From: UBA940 sp045613745
GTDB lineage: Bacteria; Bacteroidota; Bacteroidia; Bacteroidales; Rikenellaceae
DNA length: 64,000 bases
NCBI GenBank assembly: GCA_045613745.1
Contig: JAZLBP010000008.1
Span: 62,001 to 126,000 of the forward strand
Direction: 5' to 3'
Under the pieces are notes generated by a model. That model was not told the DNA's origin and made no database searches. It was given only the letters and a program-made list of their open reading frames with translations. The first letter of the stretch is position 1, and every line of letters begins with the position of its first letter. Shown here one piece after another: positions 17,892 through 25,792 of this stretch. The position numbers and the translations under genes were made by a program.

Positions 17892-18260
17892 TTACTCTTG
17901 GGTAGCAGCGGCAGCCTCACGAGCAGCCTGTGCTTTTTTCTTGCCGGCCTCGCCACCTTCGCGGAAATAGACCTCGTCATCCAGGAACTCCTCGGTTGCG
18001 ATGATGGTGGGTTTGGGCAGACGCTCGTAGTAGCGCGAAATCTCAATTTGCTCGCGGTTCTCGAAAGTCTCCTCGAGCGAGTCGGTTGACGACGAGAAGT
18101 CGTCCAGTTTACGCATCAACTCTTTTTTGATGTCGGTCGAGATTTGGTTGGCGCGTTTGGCGATGATAGCCACCGATTCGTAGATGTTGCCTGTGGGGGC
18201 GTCAAGAGCATCAAGTTTGCGCGATACGGTGTTGTTGGGAATATTCTTTTTAATATCCAT
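17892..18260 (-). CDS. rpoZ: RNA polymerase omega subunit, Bacteroidetes type
   Basis: 122 residues. The start region KKNIPNNTVSRKLDALDAPTGNIYESVAIIAKRANQ matches the Rpb6/omega fold: the AP.GNIYE.v.i...RA.qi pattern is the conserved core that clasps the beta' subunit. A Bacteroidetes-specific tail follows with acidic (EEFLDDEVYF) and Ala/Lys-rich sequence. Omega helps assemble and stabilise RNA polymerase. The position between bamD and coaBC, with gaps of 14 and 6 bases, is the conserved context of this gene in the phylum. The low similarity to proteobacterial RpoZ is normal for the group. Confidence 0.85.
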   Translation of the reverse strand: MDIKKNIPNNTVSRKLDALDAPTGNIYESVAIIAKRANQISTDIKKELMRKLDDFSSSTDSLEETFENREQIEISRYYERLPKPTIIATEEFLDDEVYFREGGEAGKKKAQAAREAAAATQE

Positions 18261-18274
18261 AGTTGTATAGGTTT

Positions 18275-19360
18275 TTATTTATTTTCGTTTTTTGAATTAT
18301 TCTTCTCTTTGCGTGCCTTCTTTTTGGCATCTTTGGCGGCTTGTGCTTGGGCTTGCGCCTCTTTTAGAGCCTGCTCGGCTTTTGCTGCTTGTTGTTGGAA
18401 GTGAGTTTCGTTCTCCTGAACAACGATTGCGGTAGAGGTGTCGAGTTTTTGTTCGGCAATAAACTCTTTGGCCTCTTCGAGCATCTTGCGGCTATCCTTG
18501 GCGTATTTCGATTCGGGATACTCGCCCAGGAAGCTGTAGCAACGGTCCATTACATCCAGATAGCGGTCGGTCTTCTTGGAGTCAATCGAGTTGCGAGCCA
18601 GGTTGTATTGCGAACGTGCTACCAGGTAGAGCAACTCCTCGCGGTGGTTGGATTTGGGGTATTTGTCCACAGCATTGCTGATAGCTGTTACCGCGGCCTT
18701 ATACTCGCCGATTTTGTAATAAACCTTGGCGTTCAGATAAGTCTTGTCATAGAGCTTTTGTTGCAGCTCGTCGAGTTTCTTGTTAAGGTCGTCACGCTCC
18801 TTACTTTGGGGGTAGCGCTCCAAGTACTCGTGAATAGCTACCATTGCCTGCATTGTGGTGGTTTGATCGTACTCGGGATCGGGCGAGGCGTAGTAGTAAC
18901 TCAATGCGTACATATAGGTGACATCCTCGGCAAATACGCTTCGGGGGAAACGTTTGCGGAAATTGTCGAACATATATGCACTTGTTGTGAAGTCGCCTTG
19001 TTTGTAGTACGAGGTCGACAGATAGTATGCCAGCGAATCCTCGCGCTCGGTGCCACCGAATCGGGGAGTGGCGCGCTCCAACAGGGCTGCAACTTTAACG
19101 TAGTTGTTGTAGGTGTTGACCATTTCGCCCTTGCGGTTCTCTTTGCGGTAGTTGAAGTACTCCAAGGCGCGCTCGTACATAGTGTCGTAGTCGTGGCTTT
19201 TGAGCAGTTTGTTATAGCTGAGTGGTTTGGTTGATTGCTCCTCAGCAACCACTTTGGTCTTCTCTTTTTTGGCAGCCACACACACCTCGGGCATTGTCAC
19301 GGCAATGATATTCACAGCAAGCACTGCGACGATTTTCAGTATGTTTGATACTCTTTTCAT
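18275..19360 (-). CDS. bamD: Outer membrane assembly factor BamD
   Basis: A periplasm-facing TPR protein of the BAM complex that works with BamA to insert beta-barrel proteins. 361 residues. After the N-terminal signal sequence come five TPR-like repeats (about 60-310), including YYKQGDFTTSAYMFDNFRKR, FPRSVFAEDVTYMYALSYY and a YPESKYAKDSRKML end repeat, all typical of BamD. The tail (about 320-361) is charged and coiled-coil-like, rich in Gln, Ala and Lys. One oddity: BamD is normally a lipoprotein, but the only Cys near the signal peptide is in MPEVCVAAKK, a poor lipobox. It is the first gene of the bamD-omega-coaBC-recN operon. Confidence 0.88.
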   Translation of the reverse strand: MKRVSNILKIVAVLAVNIIAVTMPEVCVAAKKEKTKVVAEEQSTKPLSYNKLLKSHDYDTMYERALEYFNYRKENRKGEMVNTYNNYVKVAALLERATPRFGGTEREDSLAYYLSTSYYKQGDFTTSAYMFDNFRKRFPRSVFAEDVTYMYALSYYYASPDPEYDQTTTMQAMVAIHEYLERYPQSKERDDLNKKLDELQQKLYDKTYLNAKVYYKIGEYKAAVTAISNAVDKYPKSNHREELLYLVARSQYNLARNSIDSKKTDRYLDVMDRCYSFLGEYPESKYAKDSRKMLEEAKEFIAEQKLDTSTAIVVQENETHFQQQAAKAEQALKEAQAQAQAAKDAKKKARKEKNNSKNENK

Positions 19361-19417
19361 TTTAATTTAACTCTTATTGCCGTACTGCCCGTTACTACAC
19401 GGGCAAAAATACCGACG

Positions 19418-19425
19418 CAAATGTA
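19418..19425 (-). promoter_or_regulatory. -7 box upstream of bamD
   Basis: TACATTTG on the minus strand matches TAnnTTTG; a T-run (TTTT) sits 19 bases upstream in place of TTTG. It would serve the bamD-omega-coaBC-recN operon with a leader of about 50 bases. The rest of the 19361-19701 gap is A/T-rich and shows no gene. Confidence 0.5.
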
Positions 19426-19637
19426 CAAATTTATATGAAACCTTAAAAATATTTCTATCCATTTTCGGACCTTCTTTCAAAAAAATATGCCTCTCGCACA
19501 ATTTTTTGCATCAATTAACGTAGGTTTCGCGGTAAATATTTTGCAAAACACGTTCAAACTAAATTTATAACGCGGATTTTGAAGCTGGTATAGGTGGTTG
19601 TTTTGTGTTTGATGGGGCGTTTTTTTTGTCAAGGGGG

Positions 19638-19668
19638 TTGGTTTTTTCGTCCGAAATTCCGATATTTG
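19638..19668 (+). promoter_or_regulatory. Probable promoter of the ABM-domain lipoprotein gene
   Basis: TTG (19638-19640), a 20-base spacer and GATATTTG (19661-19668; one mismatch to TAnnTTTG). The expected start near 19674 leaves a leader of under 30 bases and rules out an in-frame ATG at 19594. Confidence 0.45.
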
Positions 19669-19701
19669 TGCAAACGTAACTTCTTAAACACCCGAATAAC
19701 T

Positions 19702-20097
19702 ATGAAATTTTTCTCTCGTTTGTTTGCTATGATTGCCGGTGTAGTGGCTATGAGTAGCTGTGATTCGACTCCTGCAACAGAAGCCAAGGCTGCGGCTGAC
19801 ACTTCGAAAGCTGTGAAAATCGTGGCTGTGTTTGATGTGAAACCCGAATATGTAAATAAATTCGTCGAGATGGCGGGCGAGATTATCAAGGCTTCGCAAG
19901 CCGAGCCCGGCAACATCACCTATACTCTGAACAGCTGTGCCGAGAACCCCACTGTTTATACCTTCATTGAGGTGTGGCGCGACTTGGAGGCTATCGAGGA
20001 GCACAATGCCAGTGAACATTACACTCGTCTTGTTCCTATCTTGGGTGCGATGTGTAACTCGGCTGACGTGAAACACTATACTGAAGTTGTGTACTAA
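19702..20097 (+). CDS. ABM-domain (YgiN-like) lipoprotein
   Basis: 131 residues. The signal peptide ends MSSC (lipidated Cys20). The rest is one antibiotic-biosynthesis-monooxygenase-type ferredoxin-like fold: VKIVAVFDVKPEYVNKFVEMAGEIIKASQAEPGNITYTL, then TFIEVWRDLEAIEEHNASEHY and a closing strand. The EPGN..Y and E.W...A...H.....H patterns are those of quinol monooxygenase YgiN and LsrG-like proteins, which act as small dimers on quinones or aldehydes. Lipid anchoring is less common in the family. The start at 19702 gives the signal peptide; a longer reading from 19594 would bury it. The substrate is unknown. Confidence 0.8.
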   Translation: MKFFSRLFAMIAGVVAMSSCDSTPATEAKAAADTSKAVKIVAVFDVKPEYVNKFVEMAGEIIKASQAEPGNITYTLNSCAENPTVYTFIEVWRDLEAIEEHNASEHYTRLVPILGAMCNSADVKHYTEVVY

Positions 20098-20117
20098 TAT
20101 ACGTTTTGATTAAAATA

Positions 20118-20153
20118 AAAAGGGCTGCCCCACACGATGCGGACAGCCCTTTT
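20118..20153. terminator. Bidirectional terminator between the ABM lipoprotein and trmB
   Basis: A 10-bp stem AAAAGGGCTG/CAGCCCTTTT (20118-20127 with 20144-20153); the A/T ends provide T-runs on both strands for the convergent genes. Confidence 0.8.
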
Positions 20154-20159
20154 GTTGTT

Positions 20160-20903
20160 TTATTGGCGCTCTTGCTCGTTGTCTTTTTCGAGCACATCGT
20201 CGCCCGACCAGTCAAACCACTCGAACTCGCGACGACCGTCAAGCGAGAATTGGGTGTAGGTGATGGGAAGTCCTCGGTCCAAGAACATCATCTCGTAGGC
20301 GGTCTTAATCGACAGACGCTCGTCGGCATAACCCGAGCCGTAGATGTCGTTGTTGGCTACGTTGCGAGTGAGACCATAGTTATCTACAACGGCGTTGGTG
20401 TAGTTGTAGAGGTGTTGCGAATCGGTCTTCAAGTGGATCAAACCGTCACCTACAAGCATCTTTGAGTAGTACTCTAAAAAGATGGGTGAGGTGAGACGTT
20501 TCTTTGCGCGCCGGGTTTTGAGCTGCGGGTCGGGGAAGGTAATCCAAATCTCCGAAACCTCGCCCTCGGCAAAGAACGAGTTGATGAACTCAATGCGGGT
20601 ACGCACAAAACCGATATTACCCAGATTCTCTTGGGTTGCGGTCTTGGCACCACGCCACATACGTGCGCCTTTGATGTCCACGCCGATAAAGTTCTTGTCG
20701 GGGTTTGCCTTACCCAATGCAACGGTGTACTCGCCGCGACCGCAGCCAAGTTCCAGTACAATCGGGTTGGAGTTCTTGAAGAAATCCTCGTGCCAGCGTC
20801 CCTTCAACGGGTGGTCCTTGTGGAAGATCTCCTCGAACTCGGGTTGAATCATATTCTTGAAAGTGAGGTTTTCGGCAAACCTGCGCGCTTTATCTTTTCC
20901 CAT
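20160..20903 (-). CDS. trmB: tRNA (guanine46-N7)-methyltransferase
   Basis: Methylates G46 in the variable loop of tRNAs using S-adenosylmethionine. 247 residues. The SAM-binding loop is VLELGCGRGEYTVALG (about residue 52-66), followed by NFIGVDIKGARMW. The family signature near the tRNA-binding face is ITFPDPQLKTRRAKKRLTSP. The N-terminal basic arm and the DWSGDDVLEKD tail are usual for Bacteroidetes members. It overlaps the end of the gldH-like gene by 14 bases, so it is probably translated from the same transcript as ricT and gldH. Confidence 0.95.
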   Translation of the reverse strand: MGKDKARRFAENLTFKNMIQPEFEEIFHKDHPLKGRWHEDFFKNSNPIVLELGCGRGEYTVALGKANPDKNFIGVDIKGARMWRGAKTATQENLGNIGFVRTRIEFINSFFAEGEVSEIWITFPDPQLKTRRAKKRLTSPIFLEYYSKMLVGDGLIHLKTDSQHLYNYTNAVVDNYGLTRNVANNDIYGSGYADERLSIKTAYEMMFLDRGLPITYTQFSLDGRREFEWFDWSGDDVLEKDNEQERQ

Positions 20904-21330
20904 TGTCGTATATTGTGTTTAGGCCGACAGCCCACACTCCGTCGAGTGTGTCGGTCGGTGTAAAAGTTACTTTATAATTACCCGCGCAACGCATCATTAC
21001 ATCCGCGCGGAAAGTTGTTTGGCTTTCGAAATAGTTGCGTCCGTGCGACTTGCGTGGCAGATGACACATCACCGTGTCAATAGCCTTGTAGCCGTCGGGC
21101 GAGATGGTCGAAACCACCATCTGTATATTGTCGGGCGCATTGGTCGAGTAGTAGGTCAGCAGATTTACCGAGCGCACACCAAGTGTGTCGCTGTTGGGGT
21201 ACTCCATCTCCACTGATGTGTGCCACCCTTTGGGCGGAGTGTCAACCACAAGGGATGTGTGGTGCGACATGCACGAACACATCGCAAGGGCCACTACACA
21301 CACCGTTGCAACTCTCATTATGGGGTTCAT
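20890..21330 (-). CDS. gldH: GldH-like lipoprotein
   Basis: 146 residues. The signal peptide ends AMCSC, with lipidated Cys20. The mature part is a single beta-rich domain ending GVWAVGLNTIYDNGKR. GldH was named from gliding flavobacteria, but homologues are kept next to ricT throughout non-gliding Bacteroidales. The position here, between ricT (30 bases upstream) and trmB (overlapping), matches that context, and the call rests largely on it. The protein is somewhat shorter than typical GldH. There is no other gliding or type IX secretion gene in the window. Its role in non-gliders is not established. Confidence 0.65.
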   Translation of the reverse strand: MNPIMRVATVCVVALAMCSCMSHHTSLVVDTPPKGWHTSVEMEYPNSDTLGVRSVNLLTYYSTNAPDNIQMVVSTISPDGYKAIDTVMCHLPRKSHGRNYFESQTTFRADVMMRCAGNYKVTFTPTDTLDGVWAVGLNTIYDNGKR

Positions 21331-21360
21331 ACTTTGCCTTAATCTACTCGTTGGCGTGTG

Positions 21361-22791
21361 CTATTCGCCGCCTTTGTTGCTGTTGTTTGCCTCGCCTTGG
21401 GGTTTGCCACCATTGTTGCGGTGACGATTGCCGCGACCTCGGTTTCCACCGCCACGACTACCCCCCTCGCGATTCTCGCGTGGAGTGCCTTCGCCATTGT
21501 TGTTGGTTGCGGGGTTGTTCTCCTTGTTGCGTTGGGGACGATCGCTACGACGATTATTGCCGCGTCGTTGTTGGCGCTCTTTATTGCCCTCGCCCTCGGC
21601 AGTCGAATTCTCCTCCGAAGGTTTTGCCACGTCGGTTGCTGCGGCTTGTGCGCGGTCGCCACCACGTTTTTTCGAGCGATTTTTCTTTTTCTTGCGGTCG
21701 AAACGGGTGATGCTATCCTCCTCGCTACCGCTTGCGAATGCGATTTCGGGTTCGGCAACATCCACCTCGCCAACGATGGTATCCACCTTCTTGCCGGCGC
21801 GGTTGATATTCATAATCTCGCGTACCTTCTCGGCGGTTAGCTTGATAGTGCCAACATTTGCGTCGGGTACGGTGCTGAAACTCATCACGCGCGACAAAAC
21901 ATCGGTTGAGATGTGGTAGTAGTCGCCATCCATTGCGTGCAGCGGTTCGTGCAGTTTTGGCAACGATTTGCGTGCGTCGATATAGGAATCAAGTTCATAA
22001 ACCAGACAGCATTTGAGTTTACCGCATTGACCCGCAAGTTTTTGGGGGTTGAGCGACAGGTCTTGTGTGCGTGCGGCGTTGGTGGTAACCGACGTAAAGC
22101 TCGAAATCCACGAAGCACAACACAGCTCGCGACCACACGAACCAAGACCACCGATGCGGCCGGCCTCTTGTCGTGCGCCAATCTGTTTCATCTCGATTTT
22201 GATGCGGAACTGTTCGGCAAACACCTTAATCAGCTCGCGGAAGTCCACACGACCATCGGCAATGTAGTAGAAGATAGCCTTGATTTTGTCGCCTTGATAC
22301 TCCACGTCGCCGATTTTCATATTTAGACCCATTGCGGCTGCGATTTGGCGGCTGCGAATCATTGTTTCGTGTTCGAGGGCGATAGGCTCTTGCCACTTTT
22401 CGATGTCGTAGGGTTTGGCTTTGCGGAACAATTTGCGGAACTCACCGCCCACGGGCGAGAATCCCGTGCGTTTCATCTGTTTGAGAACCATTTCGCCAAG
22501 CATCGATACGATACCGATGTCGTGACCGGGTGCGGCTTCCACAGCGACAATGTCGCCAACTTTCAGGTCCAGATTATTAACGTTGCGATAGTATCCTTTG
22601 CGGGTGTTTTTGAAACGCACCTCGATGATGTCGGTGGGGAAGCGGTCGGGATAGTCGGCCAGCCAGTCGTAGGTATGGAATTTGAAGCAACCTTCGCACA
22701 CGGCGACAGCGTCTTGACCCTCGCAGTTGCAATCATTGCAGAAGGCGCATCCACGTCCGATATTAGGTTCAGTTTTATGATAGTGACTCAT
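21361..22791 (-). CDS. ricT: RicT/YaaT-family PSP1 protein with Arg/Gly/Asn-rich tail
   Basis: The PSP1 domain (about residues 40-260) carries the family's cysteine pattern: CAFCNDCNC near the N-terminus and GGLGSCGRELCCASW plus GQCGKLKCCLVYELD in the core. In Bacillus the RicAFT complex holds iron-sulfur clusters and assists RNase Y and RNA maturation. After about residue 340 the chain becomes low-complexity: a Lys/Arg run (RKKKKNRSKKRGGDR), then about 100 residues dominated by Arg, Gly, Asn and Glu with RGG-like repeats, suggesting nucleic-acid binding. Start 22791 (MSHYHK) is preferred to ATG 22803 because the -7 box at 22812-22819 would leave almost no leader for the latter. It is first in an operon with gldH and trmB. 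Confidence 0.88.
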   Translation of the reverse strand: MSHYHKTEPNIGRGCAFCNDCNCEGQDAVAVCEGCFKFHTYDWLADYPDRFPTDIIEVRFKNTRKGYYRNVNNLDLKVGDIVAVEAAPGHDIGIVSMLGEMVLKQMKRTGFSPVGGEFRKLFRKAKPYDIEKWQEPIALEHETMIRSRQIAAAMGLNMKIGDVEYQGDKIKAIFYYIADGRVDFRELIKVFAEQFRIKIEMKQIGARQEAGRIGGLGSCGRELCCASWISSFTSVTTNAARTQDLSLNPQKLAGQCGKLKCCLVYELDSYIDARKSLPKLHEPLHAMDGDYYHISTDVLSRVMSFSTVPDANVGTIKLTAEKVREIMNINRAGKKVDTIVGEVDVAEPEIAFASGSEEDSITRFDRKKKKNRSKKRGGDRAQAAATDVAKPSEENSTAEGEGNKERQQRRGNNRRSDRPQRNKENNPATNNNGEGTPRENREGGSRGGGNRGRGNRHRNNGGKPQGEANNSNKGGE

Positions 22792-22811
22792 ACGAATAAG
22801 CATATTTTGTG

Positions 22812-22819
22812 CAAAGATA
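22812..22819 (-). promoter_or_regulatory. -7 box upstream of ricT-gldH-trmB
   Basis: TATCTTTG on the minus strand, an exact TAnnTTTG match. A transcription start near 22805 favours the ricT ATG at 22791. Confidence 0.5.
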
Positions 22820-22898
22820 GCAAAAAATACGAGAGTACATCCGTTTCGAGTCGATTTTATTGCCTAGTGGTGGCAAAAGAGTTTGTGCTGTCCGAAGG

Positions 22899-24251
22899 TT
22901 ATTCCGAAATCTGCGTTACGCGGTCGAGATTCTTATAGAATCGGCGACGCAACAATAAGGCTGCGGTCGAGAGTCCGAAGATGTAGCCAAACCACACTCC
23001 AATCTCGCCAAAACCAAGAGTGAAGCCGAGTATATAACCAACGGGAATATTGATGACAAGGTAGGAGATAAATGCGATTTTCATTGTGATTTTCACATCC
23101 TGCATTCCGCGCAGAATACCCATTCCGATACACTGCATACCATCCGAAAACTGGAATAAAGCAACAACCAACAATATGTTGGCAGTCATAGCAATAACAT
23201 CCTCGGAGTTGGTAAATGCCTGAGGCAGAAGATTGCGCAATAATACGAATGTAAAGGCTGTAAATGCGTTCCACGCCAGACCTATGCGATAGGATGAAGC
23301 GCCGATACGTTTGATTGCATCGTAGTCGCCCGCTCCGTAGGCGTGGCTGACGCGGATTGTGGTAGCCGAACTAATGCCCAACAATGACAGGAAACCGATG
23401 TTGCAAAGTGCGATGGCAATTTGATTTGCGGCTATGGCAACGGTACCGAGCCATCCCATCATAATGCTCGAAAAAGCGAATGTCCAGCCTTCGAGTGACA
23501 TCTGTACGCAAATCGGAAAACCTACTTTTAGCAGTTCTTTAATTTTGCGCCATTTTAGTCGGGTGTGGCGGAGCATAATAAGGTAGCGACGCACGCGGCG
23601 GTGCACTACGCAGTAGCCTATAATAAGGAACGGAGTTGTCAATCTCGAAATAAAAGTCGCTACGCCTGCGCCCACAGCACCCATCTCTGGCGCGCCCCAT
23701 TTGCCATAGATAAACACATAGTTGAGCAGGACATTCAGCAGGTTGGAGAATACCACAATTATCATCGAGATGGTGGTGTTGCCAATGCCTTCGAGAAACT
23801 GCTTGAAGGCCGCAAACAGCATAAATGGGAGGAGCGACCATACAAGGTATTTGTAGTAGGGTATTGCCAATTGAACCACCTCGTCGGGTTGTCCCATATT
23901 GTCGAGCAGAGGTATTATACCCATCTGAACACAGAATATCATTAGGCCGATGCCGCAGTAGAGTGCTATTGCATTGCGCAGATAGGCCGAAGCGTCGCGG
24001 TGACGTCCTTGTGCATAGGCTTCACCAACGATGGGGGTAATGCCAAGAGTTATACCCATACAACTGATAAACAAAATAAACGACACTGTTCCACCAAACG
24101 ACACTGCGGCCAAAGGCAGCGCACCGAGTCGTCCCACCATAATGTTGTCGGCGAGTTGCGTGATGATTTGTCCCACCTGCGAAAGGATGATGGGAATAGC
24201 CAGACGCAATGTGGCTCCGTATTCGTTTTTTAGATTGAGAGTATTTTTCAT
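22899..24251 (-). CDS. MATE-family multidrug/metabolite exporter
   Basis: An inner-membrane antiporter that expels cationic drugs or metabolites using sodium or proton gradients. 450 residues with 12 hydrophobic segments, the family's normal size. The N-lobe begins ATLRLAIPIILSQVGQIITQLADNIMVGRLG, the classic MATE opening, and the C-lobe repeats the pattern with IKELLKVGFPICVQMSLEGW and ISSATTIRVSHAYGAGDYD. The in-frame ATG at 24290 lies upstream of the -7 box at 24260-24267, so 24251 is used; that leaves a leader of only about two bases. It is not clustered with related genes. The substrate is unknown. Confidence 0.9.
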   Translation of the reverse strand: MKNTLNLKNEYGATLRLAIPIILSQVGQIITQLADNIMVGRLGALPLAAVSFGGTVSFILFISCMGITLGITPIVGEAYAQGRHRDASAYLRNAIALYCGIGLMIFCVQMGIIPLLDNMGQPDEVVQLAIPYYKYLVWSLLPFMLFAAFKQFLEGIGNTTISMIIVVFSNLLNVLLNYVFIYGKWGAPEMGAVGAGVATFISRLTTPFLIIGYCVVHRRVRRYLIMLRHTRLKWRKIKELLKVGFPICVQMSLEGWTFAFSSIMMGWLGTVAIAANQIAIALCNIGFLSLLGISSATTIRVSHAYGAGDYDAIKRIGASSYRIGLAWNAFTAFTFVLLRNLLPQAFTNSEDVIAMTANILLVVALFQFSDGMQCIGMGILRGMQDVKITMKIAFISYLVINIPVGYILGFTLGFGEIGVWFGYIFGLSTAALLLRRRFYKNLDRVTQISE

Positions 24252-24259
24252 AGCGGCCG

Positions 24260-24267
24260 CAAAGATA
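24260..24267 (-). promoter_or_regulatory. -7 box of the MATE gene (possible leaderless transcript)
   Basis: TATCTTTG on the minus strand ends 8 bases before the ATG at 24251. If it is used, the transcript would begin at or next to the start codon. Confidence 0.45.
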
Positions 24268-24330
24268 GGGATTTTGTACGAAACTCGCATCTCAGCGTAT
24301 TAAAATTGGTGTATGGGTGCGAAATAAAAG

Positions 24331-24364
24331 AATCCCGAGAACCAAATTAATGACTCTCGGGATT
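24331..24364 (-). terminator. Terminator of gpsA-pgi
   Basis: A 10-bp stem AATCCCGAGA/TCTCGGGATT (24331-24340 with 24355-24364), followed on the minus strand by CTTTTATTTC, 32 bases after the pgi stop. Confidence 0.75.
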
Positions 24365-24396
24365 ACTCTGTAATAGTTTAATGGCGCTTGTCCAAA

Positions 24397-25740
24397 CTAT
24401 TTGTTCAAACGTTTGCGAAGTTCCTCGCCCTCAGCCTCGTAGCCGGGTTTGCCGAGCAGTGCAAACATATTGCGTTTGTAGGCCTCAACACCGGGTTGGT
24501 CGAAGGGATTCACACCGAGGATGTAGCCACTGATACCGCACGCAGCCTCGTAGAAGTAGAGCAGTGCACCGAGGTTTTCAGCATCGATTGCAGGGATGCT
24601 CACGCGGAGGTTGGGAACACCGCCATCAACGTGCGCCAGCATAGTTCCGAGTTGTGCCATTTGATTGATTTGGCTGATGCGACGACCTGCAAGGAAGTTA
24701 AGTTTGTCAACGTTGTCGGGAGTTGCCTCCAAGGTCATAGTACGACCGGGATTCTCAACGTTTACAACGGTCTCAAACAGCATACGCTCGCCATCTTGGA
24801 TGTATTGACCCATCGAGTGAAGATCGGTCGAGAATACCACACTTGCGGGGAAGATACCCTTGCCTTGTTTGCCCTCGCTCTCGCCGTAGAGTTGTTTCCA
24901 CCACTCGGCAACGTATTGCAGTTTAGGCTCGTAGGTTGCGAAAATCTCCACCTTGTAGCCGGCTTGGTAGAGCGCGTTACGAGCTGCGGCGTATTGTTTA
25001 GCCACGTTTTGCTCGAAGGGAACGCTTGCGGCGGTAGCTTTCTCCATCTCAACAGCACCTGCAACAAGTGCGTCAATATCCACACCTGCAACTGCCAGAG
25101 GAAGCAGACCTACAGGAGTCAGCACCGAGAAACGACCACCCACGTTGTCGGGAATTACATAACTCTTGTAACCCTCGGTGTCGGCCAGCGATTTCAGCAC
25201 ACCTTTTGCACCGTCGGTCACAGCCACGATGCGCTCGGCTGCCTCGGCTTTGCCATAGCGTTTTTCGATGGTGTCTTTGATTACACGGAAAGCGATTGCG
25301 GGCTCGGTTGTAGTTCCCGATTTCGAGATTACAATAGCAGCGATCGAGTGGCTCTCCAAAGCCTCCATCATCTCGGCCAGATAATCCTCGTTGATGTTGT
25401 TACCCGCAAATACAAGGGTAGGGTTGTCGTGTTTGGGGAGCAGTGCCTCGAAGGTGTTGCCCAGCGCGTCGTAAACCGCTTTTGCACCCAAGTACGAGCC
25501 ACCGATACCGATAACCACTACTACATCAGCTTTACTGCGGAGAGTAGCTGCGGTGGCTTTGATATCAGCAAGCTCGTCGGCAGTGATGCTGCTCGGAAGG
25601 TTTACCCAACCGATGAAGTCGTTGCCTGCGCCTTGACCATTATAAAGAAGTTCTGCGGCTGCATCTGCCGCTTTAATCATTTCGGCATCCACACCTGCGA
25701 ATGTCAGTGCGTTCGAATTATCGAATGTTACTTTTGCCAT
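24397..25740 (-). CDS. pgi: Glucose-6-phosphate isomerase
   Basis: Interconverts glucose-6-phosphate and fructose-6-phosphate in glycolysis and gluconeogenesis. 447 residues, the shorter Bacteroidetes/Firmicutes form. The N-terminal SIS domain has VVVIGIGGSYLGAKAVYDAL, and the phosphate-binding signature is VISKSGTTTEPAIAF. Near the C-terminus are GKGIFPASVVFSTDLHSMGQ and GVNPFDQPGVEAYKRNMF, which contains the catalytic-region Gln and Lys. It follows gpsA by 52 bases on the same strand and ends before a clear hairpin. No anomalies were seen. Confidence 0.97.
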   Translation of the reverse strand: MAKVTFDNSNALTFAGVDAEMIKAADAAAELLYNGQGAGNDFIGWVNLPSSITADELADIKATAATLRSKADVVVVIGIGGSYLGAKAVYDALGNTFEALLPKHDNPTLVFAGNNINEDYLAEMMEALESHSIAAIVISKSGTTTEPAIAFRVIKDTIEKRYGKAEAAERIVAVTDGAKGVLKSLADTEGYKSYVIPDNVGGRFSVLTPVGLLPLAVAGVDIDALVAGAVEMEKATAASVPFEQNVAKQYAAARNALYQAGYKVEIFATYEPKLQYVAEWWKQLYGESEGKQGKGIFPASVVFSTDLHSMGQYIQDGERMLFETVVNVENPGRTMTLEATPDNVDKLNFLAGRRISQINQMAQLGTMLAHVDGGVPNLRVSIPAIDAENLGALLYFYEAACGISGYILGVNPFDQPGVEAYKRNMFALLGKPGYEAEGEELRKRLNK

Positions 25741-25792
25741 TTTTATGAGTTGTTTGTTGTATTTATTTTAATTTAGGGTTAAGTTTCTGTGT

